This document shows, piece after piece, positions 1-13,300 of a stretch of 63,314 nucleotides of DNA. This stretch comes from Didymodactylos carnosus (lineage: Eukaryota; Rotifera; Eurotatoria; Philodinida; Philodinidae). The stretch covers positions 1 through 63,314 of the forward strand of contig CAJNOQ010000208.1 in assembly GCA_905250885.1 (NCBI GenBank), given 5' to 3'. The first letter of the stretch is position 1; the number at the start of each line of letters is the position of its first letter. Made by a program: the position numbers and the translations under genes. The notes beneath the pieces are model-generated. The model ran no database searches. It had not been told where the DNA came from and was given only the letters and a program-made list of their open reading frames with translations.

Positions 1-653
1 ATAACATTCCTACTAGATGAGCTAACGGGGTCAATCAATAGTCATCTTGTAGAGCGTTTTTTACTGCATCTTTTCTTCATAGAGACAAATTTACTATCAC
101 TTGTTTCGCTATAGAAAAATTTATTATTCAAATCGGGTCAGGACTTCGTGGCCACCCTTTAATAGTTTTATGCTTTCCGGTTGTTGTGATATAGGGAATT
201 TCATAAGTTTGTACATATGCCTCATAAGTTTGTTGTATATATGCCTAATTCTAAAGCATGAACAACAAAGTATATAAATCTAGACCGCTTGAATATTTCT
301 CAACGTCATCCGATATGAATGTTATTTATTGTAGAAATGAAAGAAAAAAAGACAAGAAAATTTTCTAGATCTGTAAAAAATATGAAAAAAAAACCGATCA
401 CTTGCCTGGAAGAAACAATAAGATAAATTTCAGAAATTATATAAATCAGTGTGATGAAAGTGCGAAATAGCACTAACAACCCGCTAGCACCCAAACCAAT
501 ATTAAGTACGACTTTTTCGCCTTTGAGACGGTACGAAAGTAAACTTAGCGAAAAGTCATTTTTCGAATAAAAAAGTAAAAATTGATTGAGACAGAACGTA
601 TATCGTATGTAAGATACATTGAAATATTATAGAGTAAAGCGATGGAGACATTT
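1..653. other. Left-edge intergenic/3' flank
   Basis: No exon or conserved protein segment is visible on either strand. The bases just left of 654 are the 3' flank of the tektin-like gene, which is transcribed leftward. A slightly GC-richer patch at about 134-163 ends in a CCACCCTTT-type string that faintly resembles the ends of transposon copies elsewhere in the window, but no partner arm is present. The rest is AT-rich spacer. Confidence 0.5.
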
Positions 654-2813
654 TTAAACATGTACGTATTTTGTAACATTCCATTTATGATTTGATCGTT
701 CACGTCGTCGACGTAATAAATTGGAATCAACACTTAATGCTACTTCTTTATCGATTAAATTATTTTGTAAACGTTGACCAACTATTTTTAATGTATGAAT
801 TTGTTTAGCTGTTTCTAAAGCGGATTGTGCCAAACTTTGTGTGGACTATAATGAAAAAAGAACAAAATAAGTTTATTGTCAAGAATATTTTTTCAATTTG
901 CATCCACTTGAATCTGTACGTATAGTGCACTTTAAATTAGTGACAAAAAGAGAAGAGAATTTGTGATCATCAGTTGTCATACACTATACCTTAATTGTAA
1001 TTTTCGCTTCGGAAAGTTGATTTCCTGGATGTCGTTGAAATGTGCGAATAATTGGTCTATCGAGACGTTCAGCTGTTTTCAAATAGAAAGAACTGACTGG
1101 TCCGGAGTTTGCATTTTGCGCTGCAATTGTCAGCTCGAGCCAGCGTTGTGCACGATTTTGAGCTAGACTATTCTCTCCTAATGAAATTGTTAAATTTTGC
1201 TAAGAACAGAGAATAGTTATAGAATATTGTTGATTAATACTCGTTTGAAAATACTATTACTCACAGCTAATGTAATTATATCGGCAAGACGCTGTGCGAG
1301 ACTTTGATGAACGGTAAGTGAACATGATTTTGCTTCATTAAATGCATCTTTGATCTGTCTTATAACTTGTTTTTTGATTTCACGGGATTCTTCAATCACA
1401 TAAAAAAAAAAGAGTTAATGAATAAAGATAGGAGGTAGAAAGCCTGAATTACCTTCGATTAATTTTGAGGCATCTTTAAATACATTAATAACATCGGGGG
1501 TAAACGCTGATAAATTTCCAGTTAACGGTAAACCATTTTCATCGAGTAATGTTGCCTCTGGTGAAATTTTTCTTAGATTTATTGTAGATGATGATGAAGC
1601 AGCGTGACGATTGAATTTAAATCCACTCGCGGATTTGGATCGTACAGGTGCTGTTCTCGGAGTTTGCTGGTGTAAATTTGATAATCTAAACAAATTAATT
1701 CTATTCATTAAACGAAAAAGAATAAAAGAAAAAAATTTTATTTTTACTTTTCATTTCGTGATATTTCAAATGTTCTTGAAGCTTGTGTTAGACATTGACA
1801 TATAAGTTCTGTTACCAGAGAACGTTCTTTTCCAATTTTAGCTACTCTTGTTCTTACTTCGTCTAATCTCTATGAATGTATACAAGAGAAATATTCCATC
1901 TCTGCTCTGTTTCTTTATACTAGAAGAGAAGACAAACGTATACCTGCATTTGATCTACGACATTTTTACAATTTAATTCCAATATTTTCTTCAGGTTAAC
2001 TAGATGATATTTTTCAGCCGATAACATATCGTCAACTCCGTCTGGTTCCTAATAAAAGGGTAGGGGAAGAAAATTAATACTAGGAATATTTTAGTGTGCT
2101 GATTAAATTATTTCATTTATATCGTGTTTAATAAAAGCCATTGATACCTCTTGTTAGCATGGTTTTGAGAAGACGAATATATCTCGAAAAGTGTATTTAA
2201 ATATACTACACTGTTTTGAAACGAAGCCAATTTAGACAAATATAGAAAATAAACTTACTGATTCTCTTGGTGGTTTTTTCCGAATATCAACACTTTCCTT
2301 ATTAATAATTAAATCTTTTCGAATATGATCAAGTGCTGCTTCTGTATATTCTTTATGTTTGGATAATGATTTTATTTCTTCGTTAACATCTGACCAACAT
2401 AATCTTAGTTTTGCTACCACCAAACGACATTGTCTAGCGTATAGAAATGCTTGATCATTACTTAATTCATTCAATAGTTCTTTGACATGAGGCAGTGGAT
2501 CGACTCCTTTACCGTATAAAATATTTTGATCACTCTGTTCAATTACTTTTGAATTTAAACGTAAATCATCCACTGTTTCACGTCGCCAATTATCATTACT
2601 TAATAAATTATAGCCAATACGTTCATTTAACAATGAAACATTTTGTGTTGATCGTGCTTGTTTTTTTGGTGATGATGATGGTAGAACAGCTGTTGATTTG
2701 TCTTCAGCAAATGTATAACTACGTGATAAACCATTATTCACAGTTTCTCGATCTAAATTTCGTCTCATTTGACATGATGTACTTGGTCGTTGAATTGCTG
2801 ATGTTTCACTCAT
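654..2813 (-). CDS. Tektin-like coiled-coil protein (possibly CCDC105/TEKTL1-like)
   Basis: Seven exons can be joined in frame: 2813-2259, 2048-1944, 1869-1748, 1685-1453, 1389-1265, 1199-990 and 845-654. Every boundary is GT-AG, and the product is about 513 residues. The start is the first ATG of a long open exon. The protein begins with a low-complexity Ser/Thr region and then becomes helical and coiled-coil. Tektin-like signs are the phrase DHIRKDLIINKESVDIRKKP near residue 170, followed after an intron by DGVDDMLSAEKYHL, and a C-terminal helix with LQNNLIDKEVALSVD and an Arg cluster. Tektins form filaments inside the doublet microtubules of cilia and sperm flagella, so an axonemal role is inferred. 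The classical tektin nonapeptide was not seen, and the length is near that of vertebrate CCDC105 (about 500), so a divergent tektin-like member is more likely than tektin 1-5. Family is moderately sure; the exact orthologue is not. Confidence 0.62.
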
Positions 2814-4331
2814 TTTCTTATTATTTTCGTTTCAATATAAATACATTGAGTCGTTTTATGTTTCAGTCATTGATCAGTTGCTGTTCTGAGAAAAAAAATT
2901 CGAACGAGGAGTTTAACGTTAAAAAATTAAAATAGAAAAAAAAAAGAGAATCGTACAAATTTGTTGTTGTTGTATCATATGTATATAGCAAACAAATACG
3001 ACTGCATCAATTTTAAAAAAATTTTTTGACAATTTTTTTTTTTTCTATTTTATGTTTCTCTTTCATTCATTTCCTTTGAAGCCTGACAACCAAAATGTAC
3101 ACGGTTGCCACATTTAATATCTCTTTCATATGTTTGTCTCTTTGTTTTTTTTTCATACAGTCAGTGCCGAGTTTTTTTTTTTGTTCTTTTACTAATTTTT
3201 AGTTGAGAGTTCGTTTAGCGCACTCGTCAGAAATCTTACAGAAATATTTTAGTAGTGATGTTCAGATTGCATTAGTTTAGACAGAAAAAAAAAGAAAAAA
3301 CTTTCGAAACAAACAATAACAATAATTAATACATATAAGTCCATTTAACGATTAGTTTACTTAACAAGAATCTTAGTTAACTTTTAATTATTGTATGTAA
3401 TCTTTTTCTATTGTCACACACATTTCAACACTTGTGTTGTCTGCAAAAAGTTGTAAAAAAATTCAGAACATAAACAAAGTTTGTATAAGACAGGTGTTTT
3501 TTAAAAGAAAAGAAGAATATCCTGTCTTACAACTACTGTTGACAGTGTAGGATTCTAACGAATTTCTTCTAATCTAGAATTTCTTCGGATCTAGGATTCT
3601 ACCAACGGGGTGGTGATTTCTAAACGATGTCGTCCGAGGTAGTATGGATATTTTTTCTAAGAAAATCTGGTAGTGTACTTGCATTAGAATTCCATTTGTG
3701 AGAGGGCGACGGTCGCCAGACCGCCGTAGTGCTAGGTCCGCTATTGTTTCTTGCCTAATCGATACCTTTTATCAGTTATCAGACTGCTACTCTAATGAGA
3801 AAGCTAGTCTGATTCAAAATTCTTTTGGGTTACTCATACACATGTACCAACGTTCTATCAAATCAGAGGAACTATGTTGTATACATCAGAACTTAGTAAA
3901 TATGCTGTTGGATGAGGGATCCTAGACACTTGAACATAAGTAACTTGTTCAAAATTTGTTCATGACTCGAACAACATAATCAGTGAGTCATATTGTCTGT
4001 TGGTGTTGTTGTTGAACGGTCGTTTGAGACATGCTGACCTAGAGCATCTACATTTGTAAAACATTGACCAAGAGACCTTGTTGAAAATATGTAGTAAAAG
4101 TACATAGTTTTTTCTTTTTATCGCTTAAAAAAATGGGATTTTTTTTTTGAAATTCTTTTATATAAATGGTTTGAGTTTGAATTAGAATATATTTTGTGTT
4201 GCGGAATTGGAACATAGGTAAACAGTAATTTTTTTGTATTTGAATAAAAAATATACCAAAACCACAGAAAAAATGTTTTAAAACCAAAAGAAAAATCACA
4301 TGTCACGATGAATACACTGTTAAAAATATTT
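2814..4331. other. Intergenic spacer between tektin-like and integrin genes
   Basis: This spacer holds the 5' flank of the tektin-like gene and the 3' flank of the integrin gene, both on the minus strand. It is rich in A and T runs. A small GC-richer palindromic patch (GGGCGACGGTCGCC) lies near 3704-3717. The 75-codon open frame at 3698-3925 has no family resemblance and no convincing codon pattern. No gene is called. Confidence 0.5.
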
Positions 4332-7300
4332 TTAATATGTAAATTGATACGTTCTTTGCATCACTGTTTGAGGAAAAACAGCATTTGACGATGGTATTAA
4401 ATGATGAGTATTTGGGACAAATATTGGTAGACTATCACTGGATTGTAGAGGATAATTCAGATTGTTAGCCGCTTCATCGTCATCATTCATCATTTCACCT
4501 TCATCTCGATCATCAAGACTATTTATCACATGATATCTACCTTTATTTTGAGATTCAATAATAGGTGAACCTTGTTGTGGACGATGACGTTTAAAAAATC
4601 CACACTAAAATTTAATAAAATGATAAGAGTAGATAGTGATACAAATATTTCTTAAAAGATGCAGATATTTTTCTGGAAACATACACTAGAATATATACTC
4701 TGTACCTTAATGTTATTCAATTCGTGTATCGACATTTTTTACGCCTGAGGTTTCTCTAAGGAGAAGGAGAAATAATTTTTTATCACTTCTATACAAAACT
4801 TAGTGGAATCGAGTCTTAGTATTAAATGTAGTATTCGTGATCAGAATAGTCGAATATATTTACTTTCCCTTGAGGAAATCGCAGGTACAAAACTACTCGA
4901 CACATCAATTTAATAACATTAATGTGTGGAATATGTTCCACGTGACATGTTCGTGATATGAAACATCTACATCGTTCAGATAAATTTTATAGACTGATCT
5001 GTCCACGTTCTTGATCTTTATCAAGAAATATTTTTACTCAAACTATTTTTTAGATAATAATTATCTTGACAAATCTTTCTTTCTAATAACTTTTAAAATT
5101 AATAGATCCTTTTCTTCTAAATGTTTATATCTAATCAAGAAAGCGTATCAGTTCTACCGATAACTCGAGTTTATGACCTTTAATCACATGCTTAACATAT
5201 GGAAAATATTTCAGTTTTTCGTAAAACAAAACCATATGTGAAATTTAAGGAAGACTATTAATTATTGCACTTTGACAAAAAACAACAATTATTAATGTCA
5301 CACCACTTTATATTTAAGAATTATCTGTTGATACCGTAATATATATATATATATATATAATTTCATGTTGTGTATTTCCTAATTGACTGTACCAATTTGA
5401 TACTTACACACCACAATACAATAACTAGAATAATAAGTAAAATGACGCCAAATGTAACACTAATTGCTATAAGCCACAGCCAGGACTGAGAACGTTCAAC
5501 AACGGGTGGTAATTGTGTTTCAAGCTAAAACAGCAAAAGTTTATGATTAGTCTGGCGATGTTTACTATCTTTAAAGTCAAATAAATAGTCGCAATTACTT
5601 AATTTTTGTTGTCACTAAACGATGTTATTAGAGCATAACAAACTGTAAATTAATGACATATACATAGCAGAAGGATCTGTTTTTGATTAATATAGATGTT
5701 AGACTACATAAACGGGATCTAAAACACACTCAGTGGGAGAGAAGTAGAGAGAGAGGAGAGAGCAAGATTTTTTACACAAAACTGTTTGTATAGAAATAGT
5801 AGCATCAATTAGAATTTTTATTTCTTGTTTGATTTGTCCCTAATTGGCTTTATAAGGCGACATTATACGTAAGAGTGAGTAAGTGGGAACCAATGAAGAC
5901 TAAACCCATTTGGCCGACAATATATTTGAATCTATGTTATACGATAATTACGTTCTCTCTATTGTTCACATGTTTCTCATCTTTTTCAAATAGATGATAT
6001 AAAACAGATGAAAAAGAATTATTGTTACTACTTTAAATTATAATTGAAAATAAATAGATCAACGAAATCCGAAAGGTAAGCAAATAAAACTACTTCATGC
6101 AATAGTAGATCCAGTCTGAAAATATGTCATCCTTACCCTTAATAAATAACATAATTGAGCGTTTCGTAACACAATTTATAGTTGAAGAAAATCCTCATTA
6201 GACTATTTTTTGACTTCGCGTGAGTGTCTATTGCGAATCTACTATGAGTAAGTGGAAACATAATTAAAGAGCTCACGCACAAAACATTAAGAGCTTTAAA
6301 AAAAAAAGAAAATTTGTTAATGATCATTTTTTTTTGGTTAGAAAATCTATGAACAATAAGCTGCTGTGTAAGATTTTTTTCTAATTTTTATTTTCTATTA
6401 TATCGGGTGTTTTTATTTTCCATTTACATATCGATGATACCAAAATTAAATAATAAGTAATAGTTTCGCTTTCTTTTCTTTTCAATATATAATAAATGTC
6501 TAACTATATTTTATGAATTTTTCTTTGTTTATTTGTTTGTTTGCGTTTGCTCTAGTATTTATTTCAATATTAATTTCTAATTATTATGTTCATCATTTCA
6601 TTTCGAGAGAAAGATAGTAGCATGACAAACACTAAATACTCGTTTGCGTGATGTGTGTATGTTATGAACAATGCACGAAAGGATACAGGAGTTCTCTTTA
6701 TTCCTTTTTTATTCTCTCAAGAGAGGTGAAAATACTGATAAATGGCCATACGGTATATACGTCGTTAAAACAAAAAGTCAAACATTTAAATTCTTCTTCT
6801 TTTTCCTTCTCATTTGAACAAAAGACAAAAATAAACATAAAATAACAGCGGAAAATCGAATAGACTCCTTCACCCTCGTCAAAAATTTTGTTAAAATATT
6901 TGATATACACAGAGATTTCATTTTCTCTCTCTTGCTCTCTATCTCCGTTACATCTTACATCAAAAATAAAAAATGCTTGTGTGTTTAATTTACCATAACA
7001 TTTTCATTTCCGTTCAAAAAATTGTTTGTTGAACTATTATTAACCCTAATAAATCCCTTGTGAAAAAATAGAAAAACGTTTTTGTTTTTTTTTTGTATTT
7101 TTTTTTGCGTGACAAATAAAGTAAGACGAAAAAAAAAAAAACTTTTTAAATTTACATTTTGAATAACATTTTTATTTATGTTTCTTAAGATGTTAATGAT
7201 TGATTTTACTGTCTTTTACTAAAACGTTTCTAATCAATTAAAAATAAACGCATAAAGTCAAATAGATTGGACACTAATTATAACTGATATTTGTGCATCA

Positions 7301-10300
7301 AAAGCGAAATTGAATTAGATTGAAATATCTGTGAGATTTTAAAAAATAGAAATTATACTATGATTATTATTTTGTATGCATATAATTTTAAAGATTTAAT
7401 GCATATATCAAGCGAAAAAATAAAAAATTTTAGAAGAAGAACGAATTAAATAAAAAAAAAAATATTGTTTTCAAAAACAAAAAAAAAAGGAAAAAGAATC
7501 AACATCCTTTATGATAAACAACTAGCGAGCAAAGTGTATTATCAACCACAACAATAGCCCTTATTTCCTCTACGCCCATTTGTTTTATTTCTCCAGTGAA
7601 TAGTTTAGAGTTTTTTCTTTTCTTTTTTTTCTTTTTTTTTCTTCGTTTTTTGCAAGAAAGATGAGCAAGAGATAAAATGATATTGATATACATTATTATT
7701 GAGTCAAAAGCAGGCTGTCTCTTTTTGTAGAATTAATAGAAACTATTACAAAAAACAAGCAAACTGCGAATACGAAAAAAAAAAAAGAAGAAAACGAAAT
7801 TGAAATGACAAGAAAGCGTCTCCAAAGACGATTTTTTTGTTTTTTATTCACTATGTGTCAAATTGTTAAATGTATTTAGATACAAATTGGCGAACTCACT
7901 CATGAAGTTTGATCTAATATACTTTAGGACTTATTCACATGATATTGTTAAAAATTTGCATTATTATTATTAAAAACAGCCCGATAGTGTCATTTTCATA
8001 TTACATAGAAATTATGCTTGAAACACCATAATTAGAAAATATATCAATAATATACATTATTCACTCATTTATTTCATGAAAAAATATAATCTAAGAATAT
8101 TCGACTTTATATAAAAAATACGACAGAAATAGTAACAAATTTAATATCCTAATTTAACAAGACCTGTTAGTGACCTGTTACTCTATCGGCTAGTGCCAAA
8201 ACAACAACAAAAAAATAAAATTGAAAATGATTAATTAGTAAAAAGTTTTAATCTGAGTCTTCCTTTTCCGATTATAATTGAATCAATGAGTAAAATCGGG
8301 AAACTGTCAGGATCTTCTCATATCCTCTCCATTATGCAAAATTCAGAATGGTTTTAGTCTCAAGGTGAAAAATTATAATCTACAACACAACAAAAACTAG
8401 ATTTTCGAAAGTTCTTGACTTCTTGTTTATAGTAAATAGAATACATCTTGCTTTTCAATAAAAACAAAACAAAAATAAAAATAATAAAAATTTGGCTCTG
8501 TCATAAGTTTTCTTTCAAAATCAAATCGAATTCGAGTTTTTGCAGTATCCGTATGAGATGAAAAATCTAGATAACTGTGAGAGTTAATGAAACTAAGAAT
8601 TAGTTTTCGTCCAAAATCAAATCAAATCAAACAATAATTTATTAAGTCTAACTTGATTCTCGTTTATAAAAATATAATCGTTCAACTCGTTTACGGTCAC
8701 AAAATTTGTGGTCCGAATTAATTCTGAGAAAAGAAAAAAACAATGTATTTTAATGGATATAATAAATACACTTGAAATTAAGCGGTAATTGCTTTGTACA
8801 ATAGAAATATATTCTTAAAAAGAACAAAAGAAAAAAATTACACGGTAGAATTCATCGTGTTTGCTTCCCCCATCCTCTCGTCCTTGAATGTTCAACAAGA
8901 GAATTTATTTTAACTAACGTCGAACATTTACAAATCTATATATCTAAAAAGTATATCATACGCACTAATGAAAATATTTCTATAACTATTTTTGATTACT
9001 ATGTTTAAAAATGACCTACTTATTATAAATCTATTTTTAAAAATAGAACAAATGAAAACTTATTGAGTGTTACTCTGCATGTATTACTGATAGGCAGATT
9101 CATCTGAAGAATTGTTTTCTCTTTATTCAACAATTTAGATACGCTTTCTAGTTTGAACTGATTGTATCTTCATTTGAACTGCATCATTAAAAAGAATAAA
9201 AATTATACAGTGCAATTTAAATGGAAGATAAAAACTGTGACGCAGACTTTTCCAAAATTTATTAGATAATTCTTAGTAGTTCAAGTTACTTTACCATTTC
9301 ATCCTATTTCAGTTAAAATAGAATAATCAATATGTCTGACTGTTCGTTCTAAAAGCTATCATTCTAACCATGAAAAGCTGAAAAAAAGAATTGTGTTAAC
9401 CCTTTGAGCCCTAATGGTAAGTATACTTATCACTGCTAAATGTCGAAAATTTTGGATAATCTTCAAGAACTTTTATTATACATAATTTTAGTAATTTATT
9501 GTTGTGTCTCCCTTATCTGACATGAGTCTAATTAATTTGTAGAAAGTGTGTATAACTATATTTTATTTACGATCTTTGTATAGAAATTATTTTATTTTAT
9601 CATCAAATGTATAAGTAACAAAATAGAACTTTTATAAATGCCTTCTTCTTATATAGATTATACCATGTGTAATCGAATTTAATTCAGCAGAAAAATTCAA
9701 GAACTTAAAGAAGAGTTAAAAACAAAAAACAAAAAAAGATATACTTAGTAGTTTGATCACTCAATAATCAATGTTTTTCACGATGATGTATATTAGACTA
9801 TTTCTAACTATTTGTTATATATTGATGCTGATTAACAAAATGTAGACACCTCTGATCTTCTATAGAAGACTGACTTAAACTTTTTTAATTTTTATTCTAA
9901 CATAAGTACAACACTTGTATTGTTTGAACAACTAATAATTTTTCTTTTTCAAGAATAATGAAGATAATAAGGCCGAAGGCGATGTATCTATATAGGAGCA
10001 GGATATTACATAATTTAAAATAGGGAGAAAAAGGTTCAAAACCTTACCAATTAGTTAAATTCAAAATGTTTTTCTTGTTTTCTCTTTCATATGTTTTTTT
10101 TTCGCTTCAGGTTTCCTTCTTTTTTATTTTTTTTTGGTTTTCTTCTCATTTTTGTCATCTTCATTAAAACACGGAAAAGAAAGAAAGGAACGGACTTTTA
10201 CTATATCTATATTACTGAAATAATATTGGTTATGCTAATATGCGCGATAAAATTCTCACAGGATTTCAACTCATACAAAAGATCTACATAGATGGAGAAG

Positions 10301-13300
10301 AAAACTTTCTACTTTGTTTAGAGAAAACAATTCTTTCTGTTGTCGTCGTTTAGACGCGCTTGTCATTTTTTAATAATAAAACGACGAACCACATGATTAA
10401 AATGATTTTCTTGTTTTATATTTAAAAATACTGATCGAAAATTCTTCTCTCATTATAAATTCTATTTTTTTTTTTCTTCTTTCGTTTAAATTATCTAAAA
10501 AGCACGTCAAAACGTTTCGTATTCTATGGCGTATTGAACGTGTTATTTTTTAATTCTTTTCTTAAAATAAATTTATCTGTGATGAACAGCGATTTCTCTA
10601 TCATCAAATTCTTACAGATATGTAATATGATTGCATATAGTAAAGGTAAGTAAACAGTCTAAATTTTTTTTTGTTTTTTTTTTGCTTGAACATCGCTAAG
10701 TTGTTGAGAGAGATAGAACGAGATGTATAAAACAAAATTTAATAATTTTTTAAATTTCTTCTTTAATATATTTTTCATATCTATTCTAAACTTAGTATCA
10801 TGCAACTTTCTCCTCTTGTAAGAGAAGATCAAGATTAGCTTCTCAATGAACGCTCATTTGAGCCGTTATTATCTTCTTCCTCTTTTTTCCATTTTTATTT
10901 TTCTTCTACTTCTATTTGTCTCGGTGTCTAGAACGAGTTATTAATAATCATTCATATCGTCAATTCAAAAAATATGGGAAAGAAGAATAGACTACCACAG
11001 TATGCTGCTGTTAATTGTGTATTGAATAAACACTATGCAATGAGGAAGAACTTTCTCTTCTTTTTTTTTCTTAATTATATAGTACAATATGCTGATGAAT
11101 ACAAATAAATTAGTGATATAATATTAAATGACAACATTCGTTGATCGTCACTAGTAGATTGGATTTAAGGTTATTGTATATTTTGTTGAAAAATTTTCTG
11201 TTATTCTGTAAATAGCATTCCATCATTCTACAAATGAATCTGTAGCATTGACTACTAAGATAGAAAGGTTTCTTCTTTTTTTTTTTTCTTTTTTTGGTAT
11301 GTGTAAATTGACTCATATTTGACTCGAAAATTAAACATGCCTAGACATTCTTTTACTAAAACATGAATATTTTGTTAGTAATATTGGTAGAATGTACTTT
11401 ATCATATTGTCGTCTATTTTTAGTAAATCTACTTGTTAACGCGTTGAGACATTACCGAAATAGGGGCAATTAAATTGTCTGCGGAGTTTTTTCATGATTA
11501 TAATACGGAAAAATATTGTCCGTATGCCTACGGTATTTTTCAAATATCACAAAATCAGAAAAAGAATATCGACAATAGATTTTTAAGGTTTTTAATTTAT
11601 TTATCAACTACCAACGTGTCATCGTCCTAAAGACTGTCTCTCTGTGACTCTTCTCAATATTCACATACTTCTACGAGTTCATGGGAAAGAACTAAAATTT
11701 TTCTATTTTATCTTTTTCTATAACATTAACCATTCAAAATAAAAAGATGAAAGAAATTTTGCTAGTTTCTGAAAATAACTATTTAATAAAAAAAAAAATT
11801 TCAGTATACATTTGTTTATACTGAATAAAAGGCCGATGTAAATAACGTAAGTCAAAATTCTCATTAAAAATATGATTGTAGGATTCAGATACAAAAATTC
11901 ATATTCATAGACGTATTTATCGCTCTCTTTCGTAAGTGTGTTGGATATTAAGCAAACTGACGTCTGTAGATTTTAATAATTTCAACTTTTCTACATTAAT
12001 GAATTTCCGTTTTGTTTCATCTATATACGCACGCACGCACGCATGCATCATTACGTCAATTTCAATTCTGATAACCAACCACTTTTCGCAGTATGAATTA
12101 TATAATAGAAGAAATACATATTAAAAAAAATTCGTTGTGTTATATAAAATGGAGATCTCAATTAGTACTGAATGATTCTATTGTCTCTTTTTTTTTGTTC
12201 TATCAATTTTCTTCTATTTTTAGATCATGATCAGTGAATATAGAATTTTTCTTGAAAAAAAACGTACAAAAAATGAAATGATATGAATTATACTTTATCG
12301 ACATTAGATCAAGAACAAGCAAATAATGATTTTAATATTGCACTGGAATTATTAATTAATCATACATTAACACTGACGACAAATTTAACAAGTATTACAC
12401 CAACATTCGTCAGTGGTTCAACAACAGTATCATCCACGACATCAACAACAATATTTCATTATAGAAATACTCTGTTAACATTACTGATGTCAATAATGGT
12501 ATTTATGACTATTTGTGGAAATTTGGTAAGAATTCTAAATTATCTTATATTATGAATATATGTTTTATTGTTTTATTAAAATTTTATTTATATTTTAGTT
12601 GGTTATAATAGCATTTGTTAGTGATGCCACAATTCGAACATATTCAAATTATTTTATATTAAATTTATCTGTAGCCGATTTATTAATCGGTATTATATGT
12701 ATACCGTTATATGTACCAAAATTAATATCAGGTCAATGGTATTTAGGTTATCATTTATGTAAATTATGGCTTGTATTTGATTACGTTGTGGGTAGTGCAA
12801 GTACACTTTGTATTGTTGTAATTAGTTTTGATCGATATCGAATGGTATCAAAAGGTTTAAAATATATTTCTGAACGAAGTGTTCATAGAGCATTAATATT
12901 CGTTTTTGGAACATGGATTATTGCATCATTAAATTATGGTAAGAATATTAAAATATGAATTTTATTTAATTAAAATTTGAATTTAATAATTTTAGGTCCA
13001 GCTATTGTATTTTGGGATTTATTTTCATCTACAAAATTTGATCATCGTGAATGTGATGCTCCTTTTGCACACAGTTTTGCCTATTTGGTTACAACAGCAT
13101 TTGTCGAATTTTTTGTACCATTTTTTAGTTTGACAACGTTAAATCTAATGGTCTATTTAAATATTCGTCAAAGATCGCGTGGTTTAATTCGAACGCCGGC
13201 AACAACAACAACAACAACAACAACAACATCGTCTAAAAAACGACAACAAGAACATAACAATGATCAACCAAATGATATTCAAATATCAAATGGTCATATG

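Noticed and set aside
134-163. String ending GGCCACCCTTT resembling the hAT MITE right end
   Set aside because: Similarity is partial and the other end would lie outside the window.
3698-3925. 75-codon plus-strand open frame in the spacer
   Set aside because: No family resemblance, no splice partners, and overlaps a GC-rich palindromic patch; likely chance.
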